A DNA stretch of 64,000 nucleotides from Bacteroidales bacterium UBA4363 (GCA_002393965.1 DGSL01000019.1:210-64209); one strand, 5' to 3'; shown: positions 9,012 to 19,090, counted from the first letter of the stretch. Translations and numbers: made by a program. The notes: a model not told the origin generated them from the sequence alone.

Positions 9012-10154
9012 TTAGAGTTGTTCATAAACAGATACTATCCGTTGGGCTATTGCACTCCAACGATAGACACCTGCCTGCATTCTGATGTAATCTCGACGTT
9101 CTTCCGTTGACTCATCTCCCAGCAAAGATACTATATTTGACACAAAACCCTCCTCGTCTCCGTAATCGGACAACACCCCGCAACGGTTATCCGTCACGAT
9201 ATAAGGAACACCACCAACATGAGTGGATACAACGGGAATGCCTGCCGCCATCGCTTCGCAGAATACGATTCCTTGCGACTCCTCTGCCGTGTACAACGCA
9301 AACAGTCGCGCTTGCTCATATTGCTTCCTCACTTCTGCAACGTCCGCATTGGGATGGAGTTCAATATCATTTTTGTAGGAGGATTTTTCCCATTCTTCAC
9401 AGACTCGTTCATAATACACAGTGTCCGACACAGCTCCCATCAAAACCAATTTGGCATCCGGTATTTTCTTTTTAACATCGGCAAATATACGTATCATGAC
9501 AGCCTGACCTTTCCGGGGCTGAAAAGCACCCAACGAGAAAATGCGGTTATCCCGTGAAGCATTCTCAATCGTATAATAGGAGGCATCCACTCCCTGGGGA
9601 ATGACATGAACAGAGGTCGTCTCTCTTTGATAGTTCTCTGCGATATGTTCTTTTACGTATTCCGTGTCAACGATGATACGAACCCCCGACAACAACAGTT
9701 TCTTCTCCACATAACTCTGGTAAACGTATTTTACCCAAGTGCGCCAATTCCAGTGCTTACTCAGTTTTTTCCGCTGTTCGACTCGAGCCAATCCATGAAC
9801 GGTCAGCAGGGTCTTTATCCGCGACTGACTTACTTCCTGATACAACCGATAGGAGAAAGCACTCGTATTGTGGAGATGACAGACATCTGGTTGTATCTCC
9901 CGTATCTTTTCCGAATAGTTCTTCACTTCTGCTACCGATAGCAGATTTGTTTGTCTTTTGTTTGCAAAACGGAAAACACGAATTCCCAATTGTTCTTCTT
10001 CCTGTGTTTTACCTCCTTTACGTGGCAAGTCTAACACACTCACCTCATGCCCACTTTCAACCAAAGCCTTGGCAAGCCCCAAGACGGACGATTCTACTCC
10101 TCCCCTCACCAAACGGCAATCAATTGGGAACGGCCCTACAATGACGATTCTCAT
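9012..10154 (-). CDS. Glycosyltransferase family 4
   Basis: A 380-residue GT-B fold glycosyltransferase. The N-terminal half begins with a Rossmann-like strand and a Gly-rich loop (VRGGVESSVLGLAKAL). The C-terminal half shows the GT4 donor site: FSLGAFQPRKGQ near residue 200 and the EX7E-type motif ending in FCEAMAAGIPVVSTHVGG. It should transfer a sugar from a nucleotide donor to the growing glycan on the cytoplasmic face. The gene overlaps the upstream GT2 gene by 4 bp, a sign of coupled translation. Donor and linkage cannot be read from the sequence. Confidence 0.88.
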   Translation of the reverse strand: MRIVIVGPFPIDCRLVRGGVESSVLGLAKALVESGHEVSVLDLPRKGGKTQEEEQLGIRVFRFANKRQTNLLSVAEVKNYSEKIREIQPDVCHLHNTSAFSYRLYQEVSQSRIKTLLTVHGLARVEQRKKLSKHWNWRTWVKYVYQSYVEKKLLLSGVRIIVDTEYVKEHIAENYQRETTSVHVIPQGVDASYYTIENASRDNRIFSLGAFQPRKGQAVMIRIFADVKKKIPDAKLVLMGAVSDTVYYERVCEEWEKSSYKNDIELHPNADVAEVRKQYEQARLFALYTAEESQGIVFCEAMAAGIPVVSTHVGGVPYIVTDNRCGVLSDYGDEEGFVSNIVSLLGDESTEERRDYIRMQAGVYRWSAIAQRIVSVYEQL

Positions 10155-11134
10155 AAGTATTTACAATAAAGGGACGGGATTAAGTTAAACAGTAGAATCC
10201 GAAGTTGCTTTTGCCAAGCAAGTTCACGCATGGTCAACGGAAACAGTCCTTCGTTTTTCAGCACTTCGACGATCAGCATCTTTTCCTCGTAGGAATACGT
10301 CTGGTCGTTTACTAACGAAAGGACCACACGACTGATCATGGTCGCATGCCATTTCAGATGTGTTTCCTTTCCCCATCGATAAAGTTTCTTTATCAGAGAC
10401 AACTTATCCCGCAATATTTTTTCCTTTTTTTCTTTCGTCACCGATAACGTAATCGACCCCACCCGAATCAGATAATTCACTACAATCTTCGGCGTTGATG
10501 CCACTCTGGTTGCCTTCAATAGAATCCGAGGTGTCCAATCCGTATCCTCAAACAATATACCAGGTGTGAAATAGTCTTTTCTGTCCTGCAGTAGTGTGGC
10601 TTTTAGCACAAATTGCCAGGCATAGCAGGCATATCCTAATCGTTCCTCTAAAAAAGTACGTCCGTCACAGACCTCCTCGCTGTACGACACGAACTGCTTC
10701 GGGTTCTTACACGGCACAAAGATCTCATACTGTTCATTCACGTTCTGATAGTTGTAGCGCAACACATCCAAATCATCCCGTTCCATCTGCTCCAAAAGAC
10801 TGCCCAATACGTTTGGCTCGAGATAATCATCCGAATCGATAAACTGAATGTATTTCCCTTTCGCAAGAGGAATGCCTGTATTCCGAGCTCCGCTCAATCC
10901 CTGATTCTCCTGCGTCACGACCGTCCAATGTCCCAAATCTTTCATTTTTTGCAGACACGAGTCCGTGCGAAGCATTTCTCTCAGGACTTCCATCCCATTG
11001 TCTGTCGATCCGTCATTCACAACAATGATCTCATATTGCTCATGAGACAAATCCTGCTGCAAGACGGACTCAATGCACTTCTTGATGTAAGAAGCGACAT
11101 TATACATAGGAATTATGATAGATAACTTGAGCAT
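10151..11134 (-). CDS. Glycosyltransferase family 2
   Basis: A 327-residue GT-A enzyme. It opens with the GT2 nucleotide-binding strand (LSIIIPMYNVASYI), then IIVVNDGSTDNG, GLSGARNTG and the metal-binding DxD-type motif FIDSDDYLEP near residue 100. The remaining 200 residues hold an acceptor domain of the kind seen in capsular and O-antigen glycosyltransferases. It overlaps the downstream GT4 gene by 4 bp. The sugar specificity is not inferable. Confidence 0.88.
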   Translation of the reverse strand: MLKLSIIIPMYNVASYIKKCIESVLQQDLSHEQYEIIVVNDGSTDNGMEVLREMLRTDSCLQKMKDLGHWTVVTQENQGLSGARNTGIPLAKGKYIQFIDSDDYLEPNVLGSLLEQMERDDLDVLRYNYQNVNEQYEIFVPCKNPKQFVSYSEEVCDGRTFLEERLGYACYAWQFVLKATLLQDRKDYFTPGILFEDTDWTPRILLKATRVASTPKIVVNYLIRVGSITLSVTKEKKEKILRDKLSLIKKLYRWGKETHLKWHATMISRVVLSLVNDQTYSYEEKMLIVEVLKNEGLFPLTMRELAWQKQLRILLFNLIPSLYCKYL

Positions 11135-11179
11135 CTGAATGGTATTAATCTCCTTTTTTTTTTACACTGATAAAGATTT

Positions 11180-12166
11180 TCACACAAAACGTTTGAGTCC
11201 CCAATCTATAAATCTAATGATCCAAAGCTGCCGATAATTACGGGTTTTTTCTAAATACAAATGTATGATCTTGACAAACATCGATCGAGGATCTTTTATC
11301 TGAAGTTCAGATAAAAGATCTGGAGTCCATATATCTAATCTCGAATAATACCGATAACCATTTTGCTTCATGTATTCTTTTATCACATTCAAATAATACA
11401 ATCCCCTATCTGAAAAATCGATATTTTGCAAAATATCTATTCCTTGTTTCTCATAGAAAGTAAACTCGTCACTGATTTTAAGATACTTATTTGGCAACTG
11501 TAAGAAATATTGACGATACATTCGTATCATACTATATGATTGTTTCGTAGCCGTCGAGACCATATAGAACACACTCTTGTTCCAATTTCTGACCTTATTC
11601 AAGAATGGGATATGGAAGAAGAATAAATCTTCAAGGTAATACTCTTCATGTGGCACAGACGGCCATGGTAATTTCGGTTCATGAATATAGTTGTCCGGAT
11701 ACGCATTTTGTGTCAAATCTTCTTCGGCACTGACATGGATTCCGATAAACATATATCCGGTACACAGATATTCCTCCTTCCGATATATATCTTTTCTTCT
11801 GGAATAAAACACGTCACCTGGTATAGAATTCATCAAAATTTTCCATCCAGCCGTATCCTTAAATGCACCAGATAGAAACTCATCAGCATCCAATGCAATC
11901 AAAATTTTCTCTCCACCAATCTTATTTGCCTCAGCAAATAAAAGCTGACGAGCACGTCCCTGATGCATTTCCTCATCATGGTTGTCAACGACGATAGCCT
12001 TTTCATACTGCGTATACATTTCCCGACTTCCATCCGTTGACATCTGATCGGCAATAATAATATGATCAGCCCAAAGAGACGTGGCCTTCAAAAAAGCAGG
12101 CAAGACCCAGGCTTCGTTCCGAACTGGAGTCAAGACAATAATTTTAGGACGTTGAATATCACTCAT
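11180..12166 (-). CDS. Glycosyltransferase family 2 (Waa/KdtX-like)
   Basis: A 328-residue GT2-type enzyme starting with KIIVLTPVRNEAWVLPAF, followed by IIADQMSTDGS and the metal site ALDADEFLSG near residue 95. The variant motif DADEF and the conserved HEPKLPWPSVPHEEYYLEDLFFF region suggest the subgroup that acts on LPS core or capsule backbones. The coding DNA is more AT-rich than the housekeeping genes to the right of the window. It lies 8 bp downstream of a pyruvyl transferase gene. Confidence 0.82.
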   Translation of the reverse strand: MSDIQRPKIIVLTPVRNEAWVLPAFLKATSLWADHIIIADQMSTDGSREMYTQYEKAIVVDNHDEEMHQGRARQLLFAEANKIGGEKILIALDADEFLSGAFKDTAGWKILMNSIPGDVFYSRRKDIYRKEEYLCTGYMFIGIHVSAEEDLTQNAYPDNYIHEPKLPWPSVPHEEYYLEDLFFFHIPFLNKVRNWNKSVFYMVSTATKQSYSMIRMYRQYFLQLPNKYLKISDEFTFYEKQGIDILQNIDFSDRGLYYLNVIKEYMKQNGYRYYSRLDIWTPDLLSELQIKDPRSMFVKIIHLYLEKTRNYRQLWIIRFIDWGLKRFV

Positions 12167-12174
12167 AATAAGGC

Positions 12175-13122
12175 TTAAATATCAAAAGGACACGAACTCA
12201 TTAATAAAGAAAGGTCTATTTCTATCTTTCGAGCATTTTCTCTGCCAGATACGCCTGGACGTTCGCAGAACTGTTCAAACTGAATAGGACGCTCAAGTGG
12301 ACGTTTCACAGACAAGAAATAATCATCAAATTTATCGTAATTAGTATGATGATGCACAAATTCACAAAAGGTATTACTCACACCATACGCATCAGCCACG
12401 ATAAGACCATGAAGAGAACTGGACATTACTTTTTCACAGGAACACATTTCATCAATCACATCCGTCCATTTCTCATACGATGTCATATTGATCAGTTTTG
12501 CATCCGGATACTTTGACAACAACTGCTCCAACTTTGCAGGTTCATCGAAGTCCTTGTGATGAGGAATCAAACCGATACCTTGTCTTTTTACTGAATTCTT
12601 CGGTTGATAGAATTTCGGCAAAAGTAACGCTGGATCACCATAGACTTCCGGACATTCACATCCATGTCGAATAAAATAGTCACGAGTCAATGGCCCTCTT
12701 ACAGCATAGATTTTACGAGGACTCTCTCTCAAACTCCAATTTATGTCAAGTACACCACTACCCCAAATCTCTGTTCGTTGATTTATGCTGTGCGGAATAG
12801 TCGAACCAATCACACTATATTGCTTATGAGGAAACAAAAGTGTTGCAGCCGGTATGACCCGTTTTCTCGTCATCAATTCTATGAAATAAACATTGATGTC
12901 GTCTCCAAAATTGGAATAGGTCTCCTTCGAATCATAAAATTTTACCAACCAACCTGTGATAATGATGCATTCTTTTGAATGCAAAAGATAATAGAACTCG
13001 TTCTTTATCTTTTGAGTCCATGACGGACGATGTGCTTTCTGCCAATCATGCCGATGTAGAAACTTGTGTAATTTCTTCCGTTTCGTTGCAATGTCACCAT
13101 GTAAAAATGAACGCAGTCCCAT
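12175..13122 (-). CDS. Polysaccharide pyruvyl transferase family protein
   Basis: A 315-residue protein of the CsaB/ExoV-like pyruvyl transferase family. Diagnostic segments are the early NFGDDINVYFIELMT, the middle WGSGVLD, the IYAVRGPLTRDYFIRHG block with GDPALLLP, and the C-terminal SSLHGLIVADAYGV. The family moves phosphoenolpyruvate-derived pyruvate onto a sugar as a ketal, adding negative charge to the polysaccharide. Its position among glycosyltransferases suggests the exported glycan is pyruvylated. The residue modified is unknown. Confidence 0.86.
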   Translation of the reverse strand: MGLRSFLHGDIATKRKKLHKFLHRHDWQKAHRPSWTQKIKNEFYYLLHSKECIIITGWLVKFYDSKETYSNFGDDINVYFIELMTRKRVIPAATLLFPHKQYSVIGSTIPHSINQRTEIWGSGVLDINWSLRESPRKIYAVRGPLTRDYFIRHGCECPEVYGDPALLLPKFYQPKNSVKRQGIGLIPHHKDFDEPAKLEQLLSKYPDAKLINMTSYEKWTDVIDEMCSCEKVMSSSLHGLIVADAYGVSNTFCEFVHHHTNYDKFDDYFLSVKRPLERPIQFEQFCERPGVSGRENARKIEIDLSLLMSSCPFDI

Positions 13123-13135
13123 GTTCTTTTCGATT

Positions 13136-14095
13136 TTATCTATTTGACACTATCCAACCATAATAGGTTTGTTTTCCGTCTATTTCTTTTATGGTATCTG
13201 TTCGGAAGGTCAGTTTATAGGCAAACGTATCCTCATAAAATCCCTGATAGGGTTGTAAAAGAATAGGCTCTATATCATGCATGTGCGGATTGTTCAACGG
13301 CACTGCATCGATTTCCTTTCGAATAATTGGCAAATGTTCGTGAGCAAGTATCATAAAGAAATCTATAAGAAAATAATCAATCATTCGTACCTCTTTTATC
13401 CTCAACATATCATGCCAATAATCGACAAATGCATCATACAAAAAACTGAACAACAAGACATCTCTTCCTCCCATAAAGAATCCGGACCATCGAAGACGGG
13501 AAATACCGTCCGTCAACCGATCATGGTGCGTATAAAAATCATCCGAGAAAAGATTTTCCGGAAAATCCTTCGTTACATACACCGTTGCATCCATCCAGAA
13601 TCCTCCATAAAGAGAAAGGACTCTGCAACGGATTATATCACTAAGATGTGTCAATGAAATTCGTTTTCTCTTCACCTCTTCCAAAATAGAACTCGGAAGG
13701 GATATATACTTTATATAGTTATCTTTATCCAACACAACCACATGCTTGTCCGTATGCTTTCGGATACTGTTGATGCAACTCTTGACTATTGCTGGTGCTT
13801 CTGACTCTCCTTGCCACCACATCGTCCATATCGTATCGACTTCTTTGATTTCGGACGGACGAGTTTTGTATTTCTCCACCAATGGAGCATATTGCTTGTT
13901 CAGGAACGAATAGATGGTAGGGATATAATATTTGTTATAGACCCATTTTTGACATTTCTCTGGAAAATAACACAAACAGACCATTTCATACGCAAATTTG
14001 ACCATAGCAACCCTCACCCCATAGCCCTGTACGTTGTATCGAATCGTTTTCAGAGCATTCAACAGTTTCTTTATTCTTGTCTTCCACGTCATCAT
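13136..14095 (-). CDS. Capsular polysaccharide glycosyltransferase, GT32-like
   Basis: A 319-residue protein with the DXD-sugar-binding domain typical of GT32 and capsular polysaccharide synthesis proteins. Diagnostic segments are TIWTMWWQGESEAP near residue 88, then the SDIIRCRVLSLYGGFWMDATVYV stretch with the metal-binding MDA near residue 167. The downstream FYTHHDRL and GFFMGGRDVLLFSF segments match the family layout. It overlaps the upstream GT4 gene by 4 bp. It probably adds a hexose or galactose-type residue, but the donor is not determinable. Confidence 0.8.
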   Translation of the reverse strand: MMTWKTRIKKLLNALKTIRYNVQGYGVRVAMVKFAYEMVCLCYFPEKCQKWVYNKYYIPTIYSFLNKQYAPLVEKYKTRPSEIKEVDTIWTMWWQGESEAPAIVKSCINSIRKHTDKHVVVLDKDNYIKYISLPSSILEEVKRKRISLTHLSDIIRCRVLSLYGGFWMDATVYVTKDFPENLFSDDFYTHHDRLTDGISRLRWSGFFMGGRDVLLFSFLYDAFVDYWHDMLRIKEVRMIDYFLIDFFMILAHEHLPIIRKEIDAVPLNNPHMHDIEPILLQPYQGFYEDTFAYKLTFRTDTIKEIDGKQTYYGWIVSNR

Positions 14096-15381
14096 TTTGA
14101 ATCCTCCTTGACTTTCTTATAGAGTTCCACGTATTGTTTGGCAACGTTCGAAACAGTATAGTGTTCCATGACCCATCTGCGTGCGTTTGTTGCGAACGAC
14201 TCTTTGTCCGGATTTTGCAACAAGTACCTGATTCCGTCTGCCAGATCCTGACAGTCTTTTTCCTTCGCTAAATAACCGTTTTCCCGGTGTCGGATCATAT
14301 CCCCATTTCCTCCGATGTCAAACGCCGCTACTGGGATGCCGCACGAGAGTGCCTCCATGATGGAATTGGACAGGTTCTCCGAAAGAGACGGGACGACCAT
14401 CACCGACGACAAGCGATAAGCCGCCACGATGTCTTCTTCTCTGCTCAACAAACCTAAATAATGGATCTTGCGCCGTAGCGTTAATGCTTGTAGAGGTCGA
14501 TCCGACCCGAACACTACCAGTTCAACGTCTGACAAGGATGCATCCTCTTCCATCATGCCCATTGCCGTAATCAGTTCAGCAAATCCTTTTCGTGGGTCAG
14601 AGGTTGCCCCCATGGCTCCATAGAGGATATAACGACGGTCAGTAGGCAAATCAAAATGCCGGCATGCCTCATCCCTGTCTCCCGGCGAAAACGCGTCAAC
14701 GTCAATGCAGTTGGGTATCACGGACACAGGAATTTTTCCCAATAAAGCACTCTTCTTGACGCAATCAGCCAACCATCGACTGGGTGTCACAATATGCAAA
14801 TCCAAGCCTTTATAGTATTCTCTCTTCTTACGGAACACCGCTCTACTGAGATCATTGGCATCATTCGAAGCTAAGAGCGGACATGCACCACATTCCGTCT
14901 GGTATTTCGGACAGTCCTCAAAGTAATGACAAATTCCCGTGAATGCCCACGTATCATGCAACGTCCAGACAATCGGTTTTCTTACCTTACGCAACTCTTG
15001 AAAAGGCAGGAATCGCAGGTTGCACCAATGTAGATGCAAGACGTCATAGTCCATTTTTTGCAACGCACCATGCATCGGCACGGATCGAAGATCCGACAGG
15101 AATATCGGTTTTCGGTTCGAATACCGTCCCCATCTTCGGTGCTGAATCTTGTTCTTGACCTTGTTCTTTAACCAATCATACAACGGATAAAAAAATTTCT
15201 GAGGTTCATATTTTCGCAGTTCAACTACAGCCTCATCCGATGTTCCTTTCTCTTTGACCAACATCCTGTCCGAAACTCCTAAAGATCGGACTCCCTCAAA
15301 AATACGATAGGTAGCACGGGCAGCACCGCCATTGCTGTCAGAAGTCGAAAGTGTCAATATTTTCAACGGCTCATTTTCCAT
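14092..15381 (-). CDS. Glycosyltransferase family 4
   Basis: A 429-residue GT-B enzyme. The N-terminal domain starts KILTLSTSDSNGGAARATYR and includes LHLHWCNLRFLPF and WTLHDTWAFTGICHYF, a segment shared with the WcaC/colanic acid-like GT4 subgroup. A Cys-rich patch follows (CPKYQTECGACPLL). The C-terminal donor site contains GAMGATSDPRKGF and EALSCGIPVAAFDIGG. It overlaps the gene on each side, by 11 bp and 4 bp. The family is secure; the sugar is not known. Confidence 0.88.
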   Translation of the reverse strand: MENEPLKILTLSTSDSNGGAARATYRIFEGVRSLGVSDRMLVKEKGTSDEAVVELRKYEPQKFFYPLYDWLKNKVKNKIQHRRWGRYSNRKPIFLSDLRSVPMHGALQKMDYDVLHLHWCNLRFLPFQELRKVRKPIVWTLHDTWAFTGICHYFEDCPKYQTECGACPLLASNDANDLSRAVFRKKREYYKGLDLHIVTPSRWLADCVKKSALLGKIPVSVIPNCIDVDAFSPGDRDEACRHFDLPTDRRYILYGAMGATSDPRKGFAELITAMGMMEEDASLSDVELVVFGSDRPLQALTLRRKIHYLGLLSREEDIVAAYRLSSVMVVPSLSENLSNSIMEALSCGIPVAAFDIGGNGDMIRHRENGYLAKEKDCQDLADGIRYLLQNPDKESFATNARRWVMEHYTVSNVAKQYVELYKKVKEDSK

Positions 15382-16342
15382 GCTTCATTCGTTTATACAG
15401 CATTAGCAAACGATGCCACATCCCATCGTCATACAACATCCTACGGTACAAATATGAAACGGCATCGCACAGGACTCCCCGACTGTGTATCTTGGCAAAA
15501 GCCAGGTAATCCATGTTCAGATTAACCGTTTTTTTGGATGGATGCTTCAAGGGAAGGATCGGGTAACTCTGCAGATTGCCGCGCCCGTCGTTCTCCGACG
15601 TATGTGTTCCCTCCGCATCGAACCCTATGTTGCTCACCAGGTTTTTTTTAGGGTGAATGACCAGACCTCCTGTTCGGAAGAGGTGTATCTGCATTTGATA
15701 ATCCCAGTAATCTTTCTTACGATTGTCTTGCTGGATTTCCATCAATTTGAAATACCACCAGTCTGATTCAGCTTTTTCTTTTACTTGCTTGCGACAGATT
15801 GCCTTAAATTGTTCAGCGTTCACGTCCTTCAGATCGAAATCGTATCCATCCATCAAACGTGACCATGCAGCCCATGCCCCTGACACCATGTAGTGAGAGA
15901 ATCCATACGACGCCTCACATTGCCAACGGTCGCTGTATAATGTTGATGCTACGTACACGACGGATGGATCATCCTTGTAGCGTTGCAACAACTCTTCGCA
16001 ATACCCATAGAAATCAGGATGTGGCAGACAATCGTCTTCCATCACGATTCCTCGTTCAACATTGCGAAAGAACCATTGAATGGCTGTCAGTGGACCTTTC
16101 CCGCACCCAAGGTTCTCTTTGGAGTAGTACGTATGGACCTGACAATCCCAATCTACATCTTCCTCAATCACCCGACGACAGACCGCACACCTTTCTTTGT
16201 CCATTGAATTACCGTCCCGCGCTCCGTCTTGAAAGACATAAAGTTCAACAGGTTCCTGATTACGCAAGGAACCCAACACCCTTCGAACGTGATTCGGTCG
16301 GTTGAATGTAATCAGCAATATGGGTACTGTAAACTGTTTCAT
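15371..16342 (-). CDS. GT-A nucleotide-diphospho-sugar transferase (GNT-I/GT2-like)
   Basis: A 323-residue enzyme beginning VPILLITFNRPNHVRRVLGSL. It has the metal-site block VMEDDCLPHPDFYGYCEELL near residue 98 and a WGFS/WAAWSR-like acceptor helix region (SGAWAAWSRLMDGYDFD). This pattern matches bacterial GNT-I-related transferases often annotated as nucleotide-diphospho-sugar transferases in capsule loci. It abuts the upstream GT2 gene with no gap and overlaps the downstream GT4 gene by 11 bp. The function in this glycan is otherwise unknown. Confidence 0.78.
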   Translation of the reverse strand: MKQFTVPILLITFNRPNHVRRVLGSLRNQEPVELYVFQDGARDGNSMDKERCAVCRRVIEEDVDWDCQVHTYYSKENLGCGKGPLTAIQWFFRNVERGIVMEDDCLPHPDFYGYCEELLQRYKDDPSVVYVASTLYSDRWQCEASYGFSHYMVSGAWAAWSRLMDGYDFDLKDVNAEQFKAICRKQVKEKAESDWWYFKLMEIQQDNRKKDYWDYQMQIHLFRTGGLVIHPKKNLVSNIGFDAEGTHTSENDGRGNLQSYPILPLKHPSKKTVNLNMDYLAFAKIHSRGVLCDAVSYLYRRMLYDDGMWHRLLMLYKRMKHGK

Positions 16343-17344
16343 TTAGTCGAATGCAGATTGAAGATGGTCATCATACCATTGCAGGAAAGGATGTTCAAAG
16401 GCAAATATGGCACGACGTATTCGAGTTAATAGGGATGAATCCTTGTATTGCAGTAACATTCGTTGAATACGGATGTTATTCACGCCTGCCAGACAGAAAG
16501 AAAAGACCGTCTGCTTGGAGTAGTGATACATCAGTCTCGCATAAGGACGTAGAGTAGAGTTGCCTTTAGCAAAATACGAAATGAACTGATAACGATAATA
16601 GCAAGTCTGCGCTATTGAATCATTCTTTTCATTGCAGAGTAACGCAGCTATCGTATAAAAAACTCTACCCCATTTCCCTCTCTTTTTGGGTCGAATCAAA
16701 CACTCTCCCATAGAAGACACTCCAATCGTTGCCACTCCTTTGTGTCGTCGCCACAATGAACCGATGTAATCTACCGCTATGGTCTTGCCCGATATCGAAC
16801 CATAAATGGATAAAATTAGGTCGAAAGCTAACTTTCCAGGCAAATCAAAAATATACATGATTTCCTTCCGAAAAAGCATAGTGTGACCAAAGACAAAATT
16901 ACGCCACATTGTCAGATAGAGCGGTGTAATCTGGAAACGGTGATCTTTCGTTGTTCCATCCTCATACAATATTCGATCGTATGTATAGGCAATGTCATAC
17001 TCTCCGAATTCGATGGCTTTTTTTAATCGCTCCAGCTTTTCCGGCATCCAGATATCGTCCTGATCCGATGGCGCGATCAAATCTCCTTTTGCCAATTTGA
17101 AAGCCTGTTTGAAATTGGCATAAGCACCCATATTCTTTTCATTTCGGATTATTCGGATCGTCGGATAACGGGATGCATAGTCCTGCAGTATTGCCCACGT
17201 CTCGTCCTGCGACACATCATCCACCACCAAAATCTCGTCCGGAGGCAACGTCTGATTCAGAATGGAATCCAACTGAGAAGGCAGGAATTCCGCTCCGTTA
17301 TAGGTCGCCATTACGACGGATATGGTTTTTCTTCCTTCCATCAC
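16343..17344 (-). CDS. Glycosyltransferase family 2
   Basis: A 333-residue GT2 enzyme with ISVVMATYNGAEFLPSQLDS at the N-terminus, EILVVDDVSQDETW, NMGAYANFKQAFKLA and the metal site PSDQDDIWMPEKL near residue 94. That motif set is typical of rhamnosyl- and related glycosyltransferases such as those in O-antigen loci. The gene starts inside the end of the preceding two-domain glycosyltransferase gene (4 bp overlap). The donor is unknown; a deoxyhexose would fit but is a guess. Confidence 0.86.
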   Translation of the reverse strand: MMEGRKTISVVMATYNGAEFLPSQLDSILNQTLPPDEILVVDDVSQDETWAILQDYASRYPTIRIIRNEKNMGAYANFKQAFKLAKGDLIAPSDQDDIWMPEKLERLKKAIEFGEYDIAYTYDRILYEDGTTKDHRFQITPLYLTMWRNFVFGHTMLFRKEIMYIFDLPGKLAFDLILSIYGSISGKTIAVDYIGSLWRRHKGVATIGVSSMGECLIRPKKRGKWGRVFYTIAALLCNEKNDSIAQTCYYRYQFISYFAKGNSTLRPYARLMYHYSKQTVFSFCLAGVNNIRIQRMLLQYKDSSLLTRIRRAIFAFEHPFLQWYDDHLQSAFD

Positions 17345-19062
17345 ATCTGATAATGATTCAGCAATTTCTCCAACTGCTCGTCGTTTCGGCCACTCACCAC
17401 ATTTTGAAAAAACAGGGTTCCCGTCTGCGAGAAGTCCATCTCCTCAATGCGGTTTACGGAGACATTCCGATGCGAGTTGAACGATCGAAGCACCTTTGTC
17501 TTAATTCCTAAACGTTTCTCCTGAATCCAGAACCAAATATCATCGGCATAGGGTGCAAGTTTCAGAAAAACCTCCTTGTTGAATACCTCTTCATCAAAAA
17601 TATGCGGCGGATAGATCGCACCATGCACACCATAGAGAGAATAATCGCACGTCTCGTCTCCGTACGCACAATCCGGCCATTCGGAATAAGGCACGTACTT
17701 GCCGTTTCTTCTTACTGCGATGTTGCCATGCAGGGCTATCGGAGTCTTTTTGTCCGAATGCTCATACTCTCTCTTCAGCAATGCCACAACCTCCTTGTCG
17801 TAATACAGATCGTCATCCACTGTGATAATCGGATTGTCCGGAAATAGCTTCAAGGCTGGCAATAACTTTGTGTACGAACGGACATCTTCACCATAGACAA
17901 TTTCCAATCCGGACTGCTGCAGACGCTTCAGCAAAGAAGGAATGTTTCCTTCGTTCCATTTCCTTTCATCAAGAAACAGAACGATTCTATTAGGCAGTTC
18001 CGACTGCTGAAAGAGAGAATAAACAGCATACGGAACCGCGTCCGTCACTCGCTTTCCATAACTGGTCAGCGAAACAATCACATCCGATGCGTCTCCGTTT
18101 CGTTTCAACATATCCTTTGGCAAGGACTGAATCAACCGAGCTACCTCCCTCTTTTTCCGTGCATCTTTTTTCTGCAATTGATGAAAATATCGTCGTAGTT
18201 TCCATTTGGCTGTTCGTGCATACCATCCTGTTCGTATCATAAACTGACGTAACTTGACAAACAGAGCAAACCATTTGCTTCTACCAATCTTTTGCATTAA
18301 CTTGTAATGCTCGCTTCGGCGTTCGTCTCTTGACGATGTCAGTTCTTGATAGTCCTCATCAAAAAAAGGGATCACCGACTCACGCCCCATGCGATTCTCT
18401 TCGTTCACCATCGCCACGTTTTTCGGCTGTACTGTTAGTCCCTCCATCTCACACGAAGCAATGTATCGCTGAATATGTTTGTATGTCGCACCCCTCACCA
18501 CCAATGCCTCCATGGCAAACAGATAGTCAGATACAGCCCTGTAACTTTCGTCATAATAATGCAGACGTTCAAACAAATCCTTCTTGATGAATGAAGCCTG
18601 ATGTGGCAACGTGCGCAGAATTACATCCGATGCCCTTAACTTTTCTGGCGAACAAAATGCATGAGCACCCAACCATTGTGACTTCTCGCACCACTCGTTT
18701 CCACATACGTAGTCTGCATCCAACCCAAATGCCAGGACATCTTCCACCACACGGTCATCATACAAGGCATCACCCGAGTTCAGGAATAGGCAATACTCCC
18801 CTTTCGCCATTCGGATACCCTTGTTCATGGCATTGTAAATACCACTATCTGGCTCCGATACATACGTGAATGGTATCGCCCGCTCCTCAAACCGACCGCT
18901 TAGTTCCTTCAGCACTTCCACATCTCCCCTATCCGACGCTCCGTCAATGACAATCTGTTCGTAATCCGTCGTTCGAGTCTGGGATAAAACACTCTCCAAC
19001 GTACGTCGCAATCCATCCTGATTGTTTCGGTTCACCGTTATGATAGAAAGTTTCATAGTCAT
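17341..19062 (-). CDS. Two-domain glycosyltransferase: GT2 fused to a second GT-A-like domain
   Basis: A 573-residue protein. Residues 1-250 form a WcaA/WcaE-like GT2 domain (LSIITVNRNNQDGLRRTLES, IVIDGASDRGD, NAMNKGIRMAKGEYCLFLNSGD). After a basic linker near 270-310, a second domain begins at about residue 325 (VIVSLTSYGKRVTDAVPYAV). It has its own metal-site-like PIITVDDDLYYDK near residue 410 and ends with PYADDIWFWIQ. The second domain resembles a stand-alone bacterial family of nucleotide-sugar transferases, so this looks like a bifunctional enzyme adding two sugars. It is the first gene after the AlbA pseudogene and has its own TATATTTG promoter box. The start could be Met1 or Met3. 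Confidence 0.8.
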   Translation of the reverse strand: MTMKLSIITVNRNNQDGLRRTLESVLSQTRTTDYEQIVIDGASDRGDVEVLKELSGRFEERAIPFTYVSEPDSGIYNAMNKGIRMAKGEYCLFLNSGDALYDDRVVEDVLAFGLDADYVCGNEWCEKSQWLGAHAFCSPEKLRASDVILRTLPHQASFIKKDLFERLHYYDESYRAVSDYLFAMEALVVRGATYKHIQRYIASCEMEGLTVQPKNVAMVNEENRMGRESVIPFFDEDYQELTSSRDERRSEHYKLMQKIGRSKWFALFVKLRQFMIRTGWYARTAKWKLRRYFHQLQKKDARKKREVARLIQSLPKDMLKRNGDASDVIVSLTSYGKRVTDAVPYAVYSLFQQSELPNRIVLFLDERKWNEGNIPSLLKRLQQSGLEIVYGEDVRSYTKLLPALKLFPDNPIITVDDDLYYDKEVVALLKREYEHSDKKTPIALHGNIAVRRNGKYVPYSEWPDCAYGDETCDYSLYGVHGAIYPPHIFDEEVFNKEVFLKLAPYADDIWFWIQEKRLGIKTKVLRSFNSHRNVSVNRIEEMDFSQTGTLFFQNVVSGRNDEQLEKLLNHYQM

Positions 19063-19090
19063 ATCTTTCCGTTACCTATTGGTAATAATA

